A stretch of 64,000 nt of DNA. Source: Xylanibacter ruminicola. Lineage in GTDB: Bacteria; Bacteroidota; Bacteroidia; Bacteroidales; Bacteroidaceae. Numbering within the stretch: the first letter of the stretch is position 1; the number at the start of each line of letters is the position of its first letter. Shown here piece after piece: positions 44,874 to 53,881 of this stretch. The position numbers were made by a program, and so were the translations under genes. The stretch covers positions 32,325 to 96,324 of the forward strand of contig NZ_FRBD01000020.1 in NCBI RefSeq assembly GCF_900142525.1. The letters run 5' to 3'. The notes under the pieces are model-generated. The model did no database searches and was not told the DNA's origin. It saw only the letters and a list, made by a program, of their open reading frames with translations.

Positions 44874-45610
44874 TTAAAATAGCTATCTTCTGCGTATCGT
44901 ATAACTCTGATAAAGAGCGTGATGCTTATCTAGCCTCCATAGATACAGCAAAGCGGAAAGCATCAGACCAAGTACATGTCGACGTCTACATGGCCGACAA
45001 TACCATAGAAGATAATCCAGGTTACTTCAGAGCGATAAGACGACTGATGCAAAAGGTAGAAATTGCCGACTACGACTACTCTATCATCAGCAATGTCGAC
45101 TTGATTCTTGAAGAAGATTTCTTCCAGAAACTGGCTGACTATGAAGGTCCCGAAGATACAGGCTGGATTGCACCCAGAATATGGTCAGAGTTAGAACAGC
45201 GAGATCGCAACCCTGCCAGACTATTTCGCCCTTCACTCAGAAAAATGAAGATACTCCGAGCTTTCTATCAGTATCCGATTCTCGATACCATCTACCATCA
45301 TACCGTTTATCGCAGAAAGAAATACTATGCTAAGACCAACGCAGGTCCTATCTATGCAGGCCACGGTTCGCTGATAATTCTAACCAAGAGTTATTTCAGC
45401 AAGTGCGGCATCATAGACTATCCTATGTTTCTTTTCTGCGAAGAACTATACCTGGCCGAGAACTGCAGGAAAGCAGGTCTTAAGGTAGTTTATGAGCCTA
45501 GCATCAAAGTAATCGACAAAGAACATGTTTCTATAAAGAAGATGTCGCACAGAGATTATTGCAGACACAATCTAAAAGCAATGAACTATATTCTCAGCAT
45601 TTTTTATTGA
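44870..45610 (+). CDS. GT2-like glycosyltransferase
   Basis: A 246-residue cytoplasmic glycosyltransferase with a GT-A-like fold: IAIFCVSYNSDKERDAY at the start and IISNVDLILEEDFF near the donor-binding position. GHGSLIILTKSYFSKCG and YPMFLFCEELYLAENCRKAG follow, as in rhamnosyltransferase-type GT2 enzymes. The start is ATG 44870, overlapping the polymerase stop (ATGA); the longer frame from 44771 lies inside the polymerase gene. Confidence 0.85.
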   Translation: MIKIAIFCVSYNSDKERDAYLASIDTAKRKASDQVHVDVYMADNTIEDNPGYFRAIRRLMQKVEIADYDYSIISNVDLILEEDFFQKLADYEGPEDTGWIAPRIWSELEQRDRNPARLFRPSLRKMKILRAFYQYPILDTIYHHTVYRRKKYYAKTNAGPIYAGHGSLIILTKSYFSKCGIIDYPMFLFCEELYLAENCRKAGLKVVYEPSIKVIDKEHVSIKKMSHRDYCRHNLKAMNYILSIFY

Positions 45611-45635
45611 TTTTACGAAAAAAAGACGTACCTTT
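45605..45635 (+). promoter_or_regulatory. Possible internal promoter of the exopolysaccharide operon
   Basis: ATTG at 45605-45608 and TACCTTTG at 45628-45635, 19 bases apart. It lies in the only sizeable gap (62 bp) of the operon. Confidence 0.6.
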
Positions 45636-45672
45636 GCACACTGATTAAAGCAAAATTGCGTTTATAATATAA

Positions 45673-46695
45673 ATGAATATAAAAAATGTGTCGGTGATAT
45701 GTCCTGTGTTCAATGAAGAGGCCTTCATTGAAGCATGTATCATATCTATCATCGAACAAGATTATCCTCAGGATGCGATGGAGATTCTATTTGTAGATGG
45801 ACGGAGTACAGACCATACCGTAGACATTATTCGTCGCTATATGGAGCAGTATCCTTTTATAAAACTCCTAGACAACCCCGAGCGTATCGTTCCCCATGCA
45901 TTAAACAGAGGACTGCAAGCTGCCAAGGGAGAAGTGATTATGCGACTCGACGGACACTGCACCTACCCTACCAACTACATATCAGAACTCGTAAAATATC
46001 TGTATCTGTTAAATGCCGACAATGTAGGAGGCGTATGGAGCACTCAGCCTGCTAAAGACACTCCCGTCTGTCAGGCCATCGCGTTAGCTTCGAGCCATCC
46101 ATTTGGTGTAGGAGGCTCTATGCACAAAATTGGCGCATCAAAAATCATGGAAACAGATACCGTACCTTTCGGATGTTACAAGCGTGAGATCTTTGAAAAG
46201 ACAGGCCCGTTTGACACCGATTTAGTACGAAACCAGGATGACGAGTTTAATGGACGTCTGCAGAATCTTGGAGGAAAGATATATCTGATTCCTCAAGTAG
46301 TTATAAACTACACAGCTCGCGATACGCTTTGCAAGATGCGGAAGATGTACTACCAATATGGTCTGTATAAGCCATTAGTAAACAAGAAACTGGGTGCGCC
46401 TACTACCGTCAGACAGTTTTTCCCTCTGTTTTTCCTATTGGGACTTGTGTTTGGAGGAATCGGTAGTTTGTTATCACCATTCATTCTGCAGGTTTACACC
46501 ACAATCCTGTTGCTGTATTTATTCGTAGGAATCGTAGTAGGCAGCATGGGAGCCATACGCGCACATCAGCCGCTTCTAGTATTGCTGATGCCTTATGTAT
46601 TTTTTAGTATTCACATGAGTTATGGAATTGGCTATATCGTTGGTATATTCAACGTTATATGCAAAAAGACAACTCAGGTAACCCATAGTAGATAA
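45673..46695 (+). CDS. GT2 family glycosyltransferase with C-terminal membrane helices (ExoA-like)
   Basis: A 340-residue enzyme. VSVICPVFNEEAFIEACI and EILFVDGRSTDHTVDI mark the GT2 donor-binding half, MRLDGHCTYP the DxD-like position, and RNQDDEFNGRLQNLGGKIY the acceptor side. Three hydrophobic helices near the C-terminus anchor it, as in succinoglycan ExoA proteins. It has its own possible promoter upstream and starts 62 bp after the previous gene. Confidence 0.9.
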   Translation: MNIKNVSVICPVFNEEAFIEACIISIIEQDYPQDAMEILFVDGRSTDHTVDIIRRYMEQYPFIKLLDNPERIVPHALNRGLQAAKGEVIMRLDGHCTYPTNYISELVKYLYLLNADNVGGVWSTQPAKDTPVCQAIALASSHPFGVGGSMHKIGASKIMETDTVPFGCYKREIFEKTGPFDTDLVRNQDDEFNGRLQNLGGKIYLIPQVVINYTARDTLCKMRKMYYQYGLYKPLVNKKLGAPTTVRQFFPLFFLLGLVFGGIGSLLSPFILQVYTTILLLYLFVGIVVGSMGAIRAHQPLLVLLMPYVFFSIHMSYGIGYIVGIFNVICKKTTQVTHSR

Positions 46696-46696
46696 G

Positions 46697-47887
46697 ATGA
46701 AGATACCCTTTTCGCCTCCAGATATCACACAAGAAGAAGCACAGGAAGTGGCCGCCGCCCTATTATCAGGCTGGATTACCACAGGCCCTCGCACCAAGGA
46801 GTTTGAAAGACAAATTGCCCGTTTCTGCGAGACCAATGTTGCCGTATGCCAAAGCAGCGCCACAGCTTGTCTCGAAGCCATACTCCGTATACTTGGAGTA
46901 GGTCCTGGCGATGAAGTGATTACATCAGCCTATACCTATACGGCCACAGCTAGTCCTGTATGTCATGTAGGAGCCAAACTGGTATTCGTAGACACCCAAC
47001 AAGATTCGTACGAAATGGACTACGAACAGCTGGCGAACGCTATTAACGAGCGTACCAAGGTGGTGATTCCTGTAGATATTGGCGGTGTTCCATGCAACTA
47101 TGCAGCAATTAACAGAATCGTAGAAAGCAAACGCCATCTGTTTAAACCAGCCAACGAAATACAAGAGGCTATAGGGCATCTGATTGTTATAGACGATGCT
47201 GCTCATGCTTTCGGTGCTAGCTGGCAGGGTAAAAAGGTAGGTTCTGTTGCCGACTTTACATCTTTTTCTTTCCATGCAGTCAAGAACTTCACCACAGCTG
47301 AGGGCGGAGCTCTTATGTGGAAACCCATAAAGGGTATTGATGACGATTGGATTTACCAGCAATTCCAGCTAAACTCTCTTCACGGGCAAAGCAAGGACGC
47401 CTTATCGAGAGCCAGACTTGGTTCGTGGGAATACGACATTCTGACACCAGCCTACAAAAGCAACATGACCGATCTGACAGCTGCTATCGGACTGGTACAG
47501 ATGAAGCGTTACCCAGCCATGCTGAAGCGCAGAAGAGAACTCATAGAGCACTACAACCAGGAATTATCTGGTTTGAACCTGCAATTACGAGACCATTATA
47601 ATGCGGAGCATATCTCGTCAGGGCATCTATACCAGGTAAGGTTGTTGGGATATGAGGAGAAGCAGCGTAATGAGGTCATCGTAAAAATGGCAGAACGCGA
47701 CATCGCATGCAATGTGCATTTCAAACCATTACCCATGATGACTGCATACAAAAAGCTGGGATTCGACATCAGCAACTATCCGCATGCATACAATCAGTTT
47801 AAAAACGAAATCACACTTCCACTCTATACTAAGCTTACAGACGAGCAAGTGGAATATGTAATAAAGAACTTCAAGGAAGTGATATGA
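46697..47887 (+). CDS. DegT/DnrJ/EryC1/StrS-type sugar aminotransferase
   Basis: A 396-residue PLP enzyme that aminates nucleotide-linked keto-sugars. The PLP lysine is in FSFHAVKNFTTAEGGAL. IPVDIGGVPCNY, IDDAAHAFGASWQGKKVG and TDLTAAIGLVQM are typical. It suggests the polymer contains an amino-deoxy sugar. It starts 1 base after the glycosyltransferase gene and overlaps the next gene by 4 bases. Confidence 0.93.
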   Translation: MKIPFSPPDITQEEAQEVAAALLSGWITTGPRTKEFERQIARFCETNVAVCQSSATACLEAILRILGVGPGDEVITSAYTYTATASPVCHVGAKLVFVDTQQDSYEMDYEQLANAINERTKVVIPVDIGGVPCNYAAINRIVESKRHLFKPANEIQEAIGHLIVIDDAAHAFGASWQGKKVGSVADFTSFSFHAVKNFTTAEGGALMWKPIKGIDDDWIYQQFQLNSLHGQSKDALSRARLGSWEYDILTPAYKSNMTDLTAAIGLVQMKRYPAMLKRRRELIEHYNQELSGLNLQLRDHYNAEHISSGHLYQVRLLGYEEKQRNEVIVKMAERDIACNVHFKPLPMMTAYKKLGFDISNYPHAYNQFKNEITLPLYTKLTDEQVEYVIKNFKEVI

Positions 47888-48471
47888 TCAGATTGTTCGA
47901 CATATTGTTCTCTGTTATGGGACTGATTCTGCTCTCTCCCATATTCATTGTACTCTATATTATCATTAGAACAGGAAGCAAAGGAGGCGCCTTCTATGTT
48001 CAGGAAAGAATAGGCAAAGACGGAAGACCATTCATGCTTTACAAATTCCGCACAATGCATGTTGGCTCTGATTCGGAAGGCTTATTAACCATTGGCAAAG
48101 ATGATAACAGAATAACACGAGTTGGATATTTCCTCCGCAAAACGAAAATAGACGAGCTGCCGCAACTACTGAATGTTTTAAAAGGCGATATGAGTCTGGT
48201 TGGTCCCAGGCCAGAGGTTAGGAAATACGTTGATTTATACACAGAAGAACAACGTAAAGTGCTAAGTGTACGCCCAGGAATCACCGACTATGCATCGATA
48301 GAGTATGTCAACGAGAATGAGTTACTCAGTAAAGCCAACGATCCCGATCGTGTATATATCGAAGAGGTAATGCCCGATAAAATCAAGCTCAACATGAAGT
48401 ATCTGGAGCATTATACGATGCAGGAATACTTCAGAATTATCTTTCTCACCTTAAAAAGTCTGATAGCATGA
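47884..48471 (+). CDS. Initiating sugar-phosphate transferase (short WcaJ/PglC-like), copy 1
   Basis: A 195-residue monotopic membrane enzyme of the bacterial sugar transferase family, which moves a sugar phosphate onto undecaprenyl phosphate. Visible features are one N-terminal helix, [39 protein letters not shown] with the catalytic Asp-Glu, VGPRPE, and RPGITDYAS. It is immediately followed by a second such gene. Confidence 0.92.
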   Translation: MIRLFDILFSVMGLILLSPIFIVLYIIIRTGSKGGAFYVQERIGKDGRPFMLYKFRTMHVGSDSEGLLTIGKDDNRITRVGYFLRKTKIDELPQLLNVLKGDMSLVGPRPEVRKYVDLYTEEQRKVLSVRPGITDYASIEYVNENELLSKANDPDRVYIEEVMPDKIKLNMKYLEHYTMQEYFRIIFLTLKSLIA

Positions 48472-49040
48472 AAAGAGTCATTGATTTCTGTCTGGCACTT
48501 ATCTGCCTGATTATCTTCTCGCCATTATTCGTCATCTGCTATCTGGCAATCAGACTGGAGGATGGCGGCCCGGCACTCTTCAAACAAGAGCGAATAGGCC
48601 TGGGCGGAAAGCCTTTCAATATTCTGAAGTTCAGAAGTATGACCTTAAACGGTAACCGCGACGAATATGCCTTATTCAAACATGAGAAGAATGAGAACCT
48701 TACACGTATCGGAAGATTTCTAAGAGACCACCATCTAGACGAGCTGCCTCAGTTATGGAATGTTCTAAGGGGAGACATGGCTTTTATCGGCCCACGCCCG
48801 GAAAGACAATACTACATAGACCTGATTATGGAGAAAGACCCCAGATATCAGCTCTTGTACCAGATTCGTCCAGGAGTTACCAGCTATGCTACCCTATACA
48901 ATGGTTATACCGACTCGATTGAAAAGATGCTCATCCGCTTGGAAATGGATCTGTATTATTTGGAGCACCATTCTATATGGTTCGATGCAAAGATTCTATT
49001 CCAAACCTTCCTTTATATCATGTTTGGTAAGAAGTTCTAA
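48468..49040 (+). CDS. Initiating sugar-phosphate transferase (short WcaJ/PglC-like), copy 2
   Basis: A 190-residue enzyme of the same family as the previous gene with FKQERIGLGGKPFNILKFRSM, HLDELPQLWNVLRGDMA, IGPRPE and RPGVTSYA. It overlaps copy 1 by 4 bases. The two differ in the middle region and C-terminus, so they may use different sugars or start different glycans. It is the last gene of the operon and is followed within 6 bases by the end of the convergent lipoprotein gene. Confidence 0.92.
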   Translation: MKRVIDFCLALICLIIFSPLFVICYLAIRLEDGGPALFKQERIGLGGKPFNILKFRSMTLNGNRDEYALFKHEKNENLTRIGRFLRDHHLDELPQLWNVLRGDMAFIGPRPERQYYIDLIMEKDPRYQLLYQIRPGVTSYATLYNGYTDSIEKMLIRLEMDLYYLEHHSIWFDAKILFQTFLYIMFGKKF

Positions 49041-49046
49041 TACAAA

Positions 49047-49496
49047 CTACATCTTAACAAAACTAATACGAATCGTTTCGTTCTGTAGCACCATCTCATG
49101 GCCATTCAGTTTCAGAACCTGAAAAGACTCACGCATCTGATTGATTCCATAAATGTATATCAATGGCATAGTAGACTCATCAACTAGTGGGTCATCCTTT
49201 TCGCGATCTCGCAGATGAATATCAGAAAGAGTCAGCATATCTTTATCTAACGAGAAACGTAGATAGAACTCCTGAAGCGCCTTTTCTGTATCAGTAGATC
49301 CACGAAGCTGAAGCAGATTCTTTTGGAAAGCCCAATACACCTTTTGGTTCGACATATCTGTATGAGCAGAATTAGCCAATGTATCAACTGCTACTATATG
49401 CCAATAACCATCAAGATTCCCGTTATCCGAAGTTTCGATATCACACGATACCAGAAATGATGCAAAGGCTACTAATATGAATAATATCTTTTTCAT
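49047..49496 (-). CDS. Small lipoprotein, DUF4847-like
   Basis: A 149-residue lipoprotein. The lipobox is LVSC (Cys18), followed by DIETSDNGNLDGYWHIVAVD, a lipocalin-like GxW segment. It resembles the DUF4847 family that often accompanies wzi in Bacteroidales, from memory. Its ATG overlaps the wzi stop by 4 bases, so the two are translated together. Confidence 0.75.
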   Translation of the reverse strand: MKKILFILVAFASFLVSCDIETSDNGNLDGYWHIVAVDTLANSAHTDMSNQKVYWAFQKNLLQLRGSTDTEKALQEFYLRFSLDKDMLTLSDIHLRDREKDDPLVDESTMPLIYIYGINQMRESFQVLKLNGHEMVLQNETIRISFVKM

Positions 49497-51019
49497 TTTG
49501 CAAATATTCCAGATTTAGCGATTGATATTTGGGCTCCAAAGTTGTCGCCAAGAAGCTTGCCGCTATCCATAGCCAGCGCCCCTCGCACACTCCAGCCAGC
49601 CTTAAGCTGCCAAGAGAGTTCTGCCAGCAGACTGAAGTTGTACTGTTTTGAGGTAAAAGGATCATTATATGTACCTAATCCCGTTTGATAAGTAGATAGC
49701 ACACGATAGTTAAGCGGCTCACAAATCTTTCCGCTAATGCCCAGATGCCAAGCCACAAATCGGTTATCAGCCACACGAATAGACCCATCATCATTATAAA
49801 GCGGCGAACGGTACAGAGGATTTCCCATTACTTGTCCCCAATGTTGCCATCCTGTAAAAATATGATGGTTATAATAATTATCATTACCGCCGATATGGTC
49901 GCTTATTGTCTGGGTTCTATCATGATACACAGGACCACTCTGATATTTCGAATACAGATACTCTACTACTATATTTTTGAGCCAGTCGCATTGCTTGAGT
50001 TTCAGTTCCCAACCCAACATCATGTCTTTAAAGTCATAAAGCAGGTATTTATTATCTTTCTTTGTATTCCATTCTGCCCCGTCACCATATCCATCATAAT
50101 CAAGCATAAACATAGCCGACTGATCTTCAAAGAAATGATCCAGATAAAAGCTTCCCTCCCATGTGTCTGCCTCATAATTCAGGCGAACAATCCATGAGCC
50201 TAGCTGATTACCACTAGCATTTTCATAAGTCGTCTCGTTCACTTCGCCACCGCCTGGAACAAAAGCATGAATCATACTCTTCAAACCGCCCTCGTTCGAA
50301 ATCCACTGCCAATCATCTCTCGACAGTTCATAATACGACTTTCCTCCAAACTGGCAGGCCATTTCCAAACCGAGTTCGGCAGTAAATTTGCTTGGACCTA
50401 TCTTCAGATAGCCGGCCTTGCTATGGTAGAAAGTACCTTCGGTATAGCGGTTTTGTGGAGATACAAAGTCTTTCTGCCAGTTATCGTCGGTAGTTTTACC
50501 ATAGGCTATATGACCTTTCAGGGCTAGCCAGTTCCTGGTGCCTGGTATAGTCCAGTATTCAGGAAGCGCTATTCTAACCTGCGGAACCGGCCGGGCATTG
50601 ATACCAAGCGTCTGCGAGCCAGAGCTTAATTCCTGGTTCTTCAGTTCCATCGGATATTCTTTGGCTCCAACAGTCAGCGTGCCTTTCAGCCATCGGCCTT
50701 CAACATAAACCTGCTGCATCACCAAGGTACTGGTAAAACCAGCAGCTACAGCCATATCTACACCATAACCTATCCCCCACTTCCTGCCATCATCGGCAGA
50801 GAGAGGTCGGGCAACAGCACCACGCAGATAGCCATTGGCAGTTTTCAACGAACTGAGTCCATATTTGTTGGCATTGAGCCATAATGGTGTATGATCGCCA
50901 GTTGATAATGTAGTCTGCAGCTCAGCTCGATAGTGCAGACTATCGGTAAGCGAACGTTGCTGTCCGCTCGCAGCCAGAGAGCCGCACATTATTAATATAA
51001 TAGATAGAACATTCCTCAT
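49493..51019 (-). CDS. Capsule assembly Wzi family outer-membrane protein
   Basis: A 508-residue protein from ATG 51019, with a signal peptide (NVLSIILIMCGSLAASG). The mature part is a beta-barrel with the Wzi family features TPLWLNANKYGLSSL, AKEYPMELKNQELSSGS and WQHWGQVMGNPLYRSPLYN. Wzi proteins hold capsule on the outer surface. Upstream codons back to 51106 are rejected because the -7 box (51028-51035, minus) lies between. It faces the exopolysaccharide operon, which fits a shared role. Confidence 0.9.
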   Translation of the reverse strand: MRNVLSIILIMCGSLAASGQQRSLTDSLHYRAELQTTLSTGDHTPLWLNANKYGLSSLKTANGYLRGAVARPLSADDGRKWGIGYGVDMAVAAGFTSTLVMQQVYVEGRWLKGTLTVGAKEYPMELKNQELSSGSQTLGINARPVPQVRIALPEYWTIPGTRNWLALKGHIAYGKTTDDNWQKDFVSPQNRYTEGTFYHSKAGYLKIGPSKFTAELGLEMACQFGGKSYYELSRDDWQWISNEGGLKSMIHAFVPGGGEVNETTYENASGNQLGSWIVRLNYEADTWEGSFYLDHFFEDQSAMFMLDYDGYGDGAEWNTKKDNKYLLYDFKDMMLGWELKLKQCDWLKNIVVEYLYSKYQSGPVYHDRTQTISDHIGGNDNYYNHHIFTGWQHWGQVMGNPLYRSPLYNDDGSIRVADNRFVAWHLGISGKICEPLNYRVLSTYQTGLGTYNDPFTSKQYNFSLLAELSWQLKAGWSVRGALAMDSGKLLGDNFGAQISIAKSGIFAK

Positions 51020-51027
51020 ATCGCTGG

Positions 51028-51035
51028 CAAAGTTA
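51028..51035 (-). promoter_or_regulatory. -7 box of wzi
   Basis: On the minus strand TAACTTTG, with the ATG starting 8 bases downstream, giving a nearly leaderless mRNA. Confidence 0.5.
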
Positions 51036-51119
51036 ATAATAAAATGCGAAATGTAAAGAGTGAAAAGCGGAAAAAAGTGGGGAAATAGGGATTTTCCTCC
51101 GCCCAATTAGGGAAAATCC

Positions 51120-51151
51120 TTTGTATATGACTTAAAAATGTTGTTCCTTTG
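51120..51151 (+). promoter_or_regulatory. Promoter of the His/Ser-rich protein gene
   Basis: TTTG at 51120-51123 and TTCCTTTG at 51144-51151, 20 bases apart. Confidence 0.55.
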
Positions 51152-51194
51152 CAACGTGAATAATAAACAAGAATGTAGAACAATTAAAAAAGAT

Positions 51195-52034
51195 ATGGTT
51201 ATGAAGAAGTTGTTTTTCGCACTGATGGTGATGCTGACCTCTACTTTGTCAGCGAGTGCAATGAGCTACGAGCAGGCTCGCAACGAAGCCCTGTTCCTCA
51301 CCGATAAGATGGCGTACGAGCTGAACCTCACCGACGAACAGTACGAGGCTGCATACGAGATAAACCTCGACTATCTGATGGGAGTAGCTGGACGCGATGA
51401 TGTTTTCGGCACCTATTGGGAGCGTCGTAATCTCGATCTGAGCTATATACTGTACGATTGGCAGTGGAATGCTTATATAGCTGCTTCATACTTCTATCGC
51501 CCACTCTATTGGGAGGCTGGATATTGGCACTTTGGCATATATCGCGTATATCCACACCGCGACTTCTTCTACTTCGGACGTCCTCACTTCTATGCGACCT
51601 ACCGTGGTGGACATGCTTGGCACATTCATGGCACACATGGATACTATTATGGACGCAGAGAGCACTTCCGCCCCGTTCACAGAGAGCATTTCGGCATGCA
51701 CGATCGCTGGAATCGCGGCGACTTCCGCAACCCTCGTTACAGCTCAACACGCGTAACAGGTCGTCATCACAACAGCCATCGCATCGAGAGCCATCATCAT
51801 GGAATGAATCGCCACAACGAGATAAATCGCCATTCTGAGTCACACCGCAATAACAGCTCATTCGGCGGTTACCGCGGGAATAGCAGTTCGCACGGTGGTT
51901 CACACGTAGGATCGCACAGCAGTTCACGCGGCGGTTCACACAGCAGTTCACGCGGCGGCGGTGGTTCTCACAGTGGCAGTTCTCATAGCGGAGGCTCACA
52001 TAGTAGTGGCAGCCACATGGGAGGTCGCAGATAA
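51195..52034 (+). CDS. Secreted His- and Ser/Gly-rich protein of unknown function
   Basis: A 279-residue protein from ATG 51195 (51201 is also possible). A signal peptide (KKLFFALMVMLTSTLSASA) precedes an acidic helical region (about 25-75, with ALFLTDKMAYELNLTDEQYEAAYEI). A Tyr/Phe/His-rich middle follows. The C-terminal ~100 residues are almost only His, Ser, Gly and Arg in GGSHSSSRGG-type repeats. I recognise no family. The histidines could bind metal. The low-complexity tail is likely to vary in length between strains. Confidence 0.7.
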   Translation: MVMKKLFFALMVMLTSTLSASAMSYEQARNEALFLTDKMAYELNLTDEQYEAAYEINLDYLMGVAGRDDVFGTYWERRNLDLSYILYDWQWNAYIAASYFYRPLYWEAGYWHFGIYRVYPHRDFFYFGRPHFYATYRGGHAWHIHGTHGYYYGRREHFRPVHREHFGMHDRWNRGDFRNPRYSSTRVTGRHHNSHRIESHHHGMNRHNEINRHSESHRNNSSFGGYRGNSSSHGGSHVGSHSSSRGGSHSSSRGGGGSHSGSSHSGGSHSSGSHMGGRR

Positions 52035-52035
52035 A

Positions 52036-52542
52036 CTAAAGTTCGAGTGTACGTACTTCAGCATTCGACATCCTCTGAATTTCGTTCATTGGTTTTTGAT
52101 AATAAAATGATTGTATAGCTTTGTTGATGATGCCATGGCCCACGGCCAGTACCTTCTTTCCAGGAAATGTCTGCCTGACATAAGCGATGAATTCGCCAGC
52201 CCTGGAAAGAAGGTTTTCTTGTGTCTCTATATCGTCAGGCCATACTTCGCCTTTCAGTTCCGGTATATAGCGACCTGTAAAGCTTCCCCAGTCTCGTTCG
52301 CGAAGCAGTTGGGTAGTATGAACCTCCAGATGATGCGGCTCTGCTATGATGCGGGCAGTATCAACAGAACGTTTCAAATCGCTGGCAATCACCACGTCGA
52401 TAGCCTTATCCTTCCACGCCTCACTAAACTCCCTGGCCTGTCTGATACCGTTCTCATTCAGTTCGCCCTGAGTCTGTCCTTGCATGATTTGATTGGCGTT
52501 ATCCACTGTTTCGCCGTGCCTTACTAAGTATAAAGTTGTCAT
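52036..52542 (-). CDS. Histidine phosphatase family protein
   Basis: A 168-residue phosphatase with the catalytic LVRHGETVDN, a second active-site segment VIASDLKRSVDTARI, and VLAVGHGIINKAI near the end. This is the phosphoglycerate mutase/CobC-like superfamily; the substrate is not readable. It ends 1 base after the convergent His/Ser-rich gene. A -7 box (TAATTTTG, minus strand, 52562-52569) lies 20 bases upstream. Confidence 0.9.
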   Translation of the reverse strand: MTTLYLVRHGETVDNANQIMQGQTQGELNENGIRQAREFSEAWKDKAIDVVIASDLKRSVDTARIIAEPHHLEVHTTQLLRERDWGSFTGRYIPELKGEVWPDDIETQENLLSRAGEFIAYVRQTFPGKKVLAVGHGIINKAIQSFYYQKPMNEIQRMSNAEVRTLEL

Positions 52543-52577
52543 TATCTTATAAATTTTGCTGCAAAATTACATAATTA

Positions 52578-52609
52578 TTTGCTGATTCCACCTAAATTAT
52601 TTATATTTG
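52578..52609 (+). promoter_or_regulatory. Promoter of the DUF308-like gene
   Basis: TTTG at 52578-52581 and TATATTTG at 52602-52609, 20 bases apart, 20 bases before ATG 52630. Confidence 0.7.
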
Positions 52610-52629
52610 CAGCGTAAAACCAAGAAATT

Positions 52630-53280
52630 ATGAAGATGAAGATATTACAAAGTTCTATTTTCCGTGCCATTTGCGCCATAGCCATTGGTATCATGCTGAT
52701 TAAGTATCCTGATAATACTGTAACATGGATTACAGTAGCCATCGGTATTCTTTTCCTTTTATCGGGTGTGATTTCGGTAGTAGTATATTTCAATGCCAGC
52801 AAGAGCGTTTCTGAGTATAAGATCATGGATGCCGACGGACATGTGATTGCCGGTGAGAAGCCTACATTCCCGCTTGTGGGCCTGGGCAGTATTATCCTTG
52901 GATTATTACTTGCTCTCACACCAGGCATCTTTATCAAGGCGCTGATGTACATCATTGGAGCCATATTGATACTGGGTGCCATCAATCAGTTTATGGTACT
53001 GGTAGGCGGTCGCCGATTCGGAAAGATAGGCTTTGGATATTGGGTATTCCCATCGCTGATACTACTTACAGGCCTTTATGTGATGCTAAAGCCGATGAGT
53101 CCTGCAAGTATGGCAATGATTATTCTGGGTTGGTGCTCACTTCTTTACGGCATAACCGAGATTATCAACTCGCTGAAGGTGCATTCCAACAAGCGTAAAG
53201 CTGAGAAAATACAGGAGATACCTGTAGCCGAGGAAGTGAAAGAAGAAAAAGAAGCTACGGAAGTGACTACACTCCCGTAA
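52630..53280 (+). CDS. DUF308-like membrane protein (HdeD-type)
   Basis: A 216-residue inner-membrane protein with six hydrophobic helices in repeated pairs, as in the DUF308/HdeD family. The last ~30 residues are a charged Lys/Glu-rich cytoplasmic tail. HdeD in E. coli is linked to acid resistance; the role here is unknown. Its 3' end overlaps the convergent udk by 14 bases. Confidence 0.8.
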   Translation: MKMKILQSSIFRAICAIAIGIMLIKYPDNTVTWITVAIGILFLLSGVISVVVYFNASKSVSEYKIMDADGHVIAGEKPTFPLVGLGSIILGLLLALTPGIFIKALMYIIGAILILGAINQFMVLVGGRRFGKIGFGYWVFPSLILLTGLYVMLKPMSPASMAMIILGWCSLLYGITEIINSLKVHSNKRKAEKIQEIPVAEEVKEEKEATEVTTLP

Positions 53281-53881
53281 CTATTCCCTCAATATATGTC
53301 TTAAGGATGTGGATACCCGTACGGTTATCCCCACCCCAAGGTACTATCAGGTCGGCAAACTTTTTGGTTGGCTCGATAAACTGCTCGTGCATAGGCTTCA
53401 GCACCTTCTCATAGCGATCCAGCACCATATCCACAGTACGTCCACGCTCCACTACATCACGGCGAATGTTACGGATCAGGCGTACATCACTATCGGTATC
53501 AACAAATATCTTCAGGTCCATCATATCGCGTAGCTTCTTATAGTGCAAAGCCATGATTCCCTCGATAATAATCACAGGCTTGGGTTCTACGTGTATGGTT
53601 TCCTTCAGTCGGTTACTCTCAATATACGAGTAGGTGGGCTGCTCAATAGCCTCGCCACTCTTCAGTTTCTTAATATGCTCTGTCAGCAGTTTCCAGTCGA
53701 AAGCGTCAGGATGGTCAAAATTGATGGCCTTACGCTCTTCGGGTGTCATTCCTGTGGTATCATTATAATACGAGTCGAGGGGAACAACTGCTGCACAATG
53801 TGGTGGCAGCGCTTTGGCTATTCGCTTTACAACGGTAGTCTTGCCAGAACCAGTACCGCCTGCAATTCCAATGATTGTCAT
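53267..53881 (-). CDS. udk: Uridine kinase
   Basis: A 204-residue pyrimidine-salvage enzyme that phosphorylates uridine and cytidine. The P-loop is IAGGTGSGKTTV; VPLDSYYND, INFDHPDAFDW, IIIEGIMAL, and RRDVVERGR follow as expected. Its ATG overlaps the stop of the UDG-like gene by 4 bases, placing it last in a three-gene operon. Confidence 0.96.
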   Translation of the reverse strand: MTIIGIAGGTGSGKTTVVKRIAKALPPHCAAVVPLDSYYNDTTGMTPEERKAINFDHPDAFDWKLLTEHIKKLKSGEAIEQPTYSYIESNRLKETIHVEPKPVIIIEGIMALHYKKLRDMMDLKIFVDTDSDVRLIRNIRRDVVERGRTVDMVLDRYEKVLKPMHEQFIEPTKKFADLIVPWGGDNRTGIHILKTYIEGIVTGV

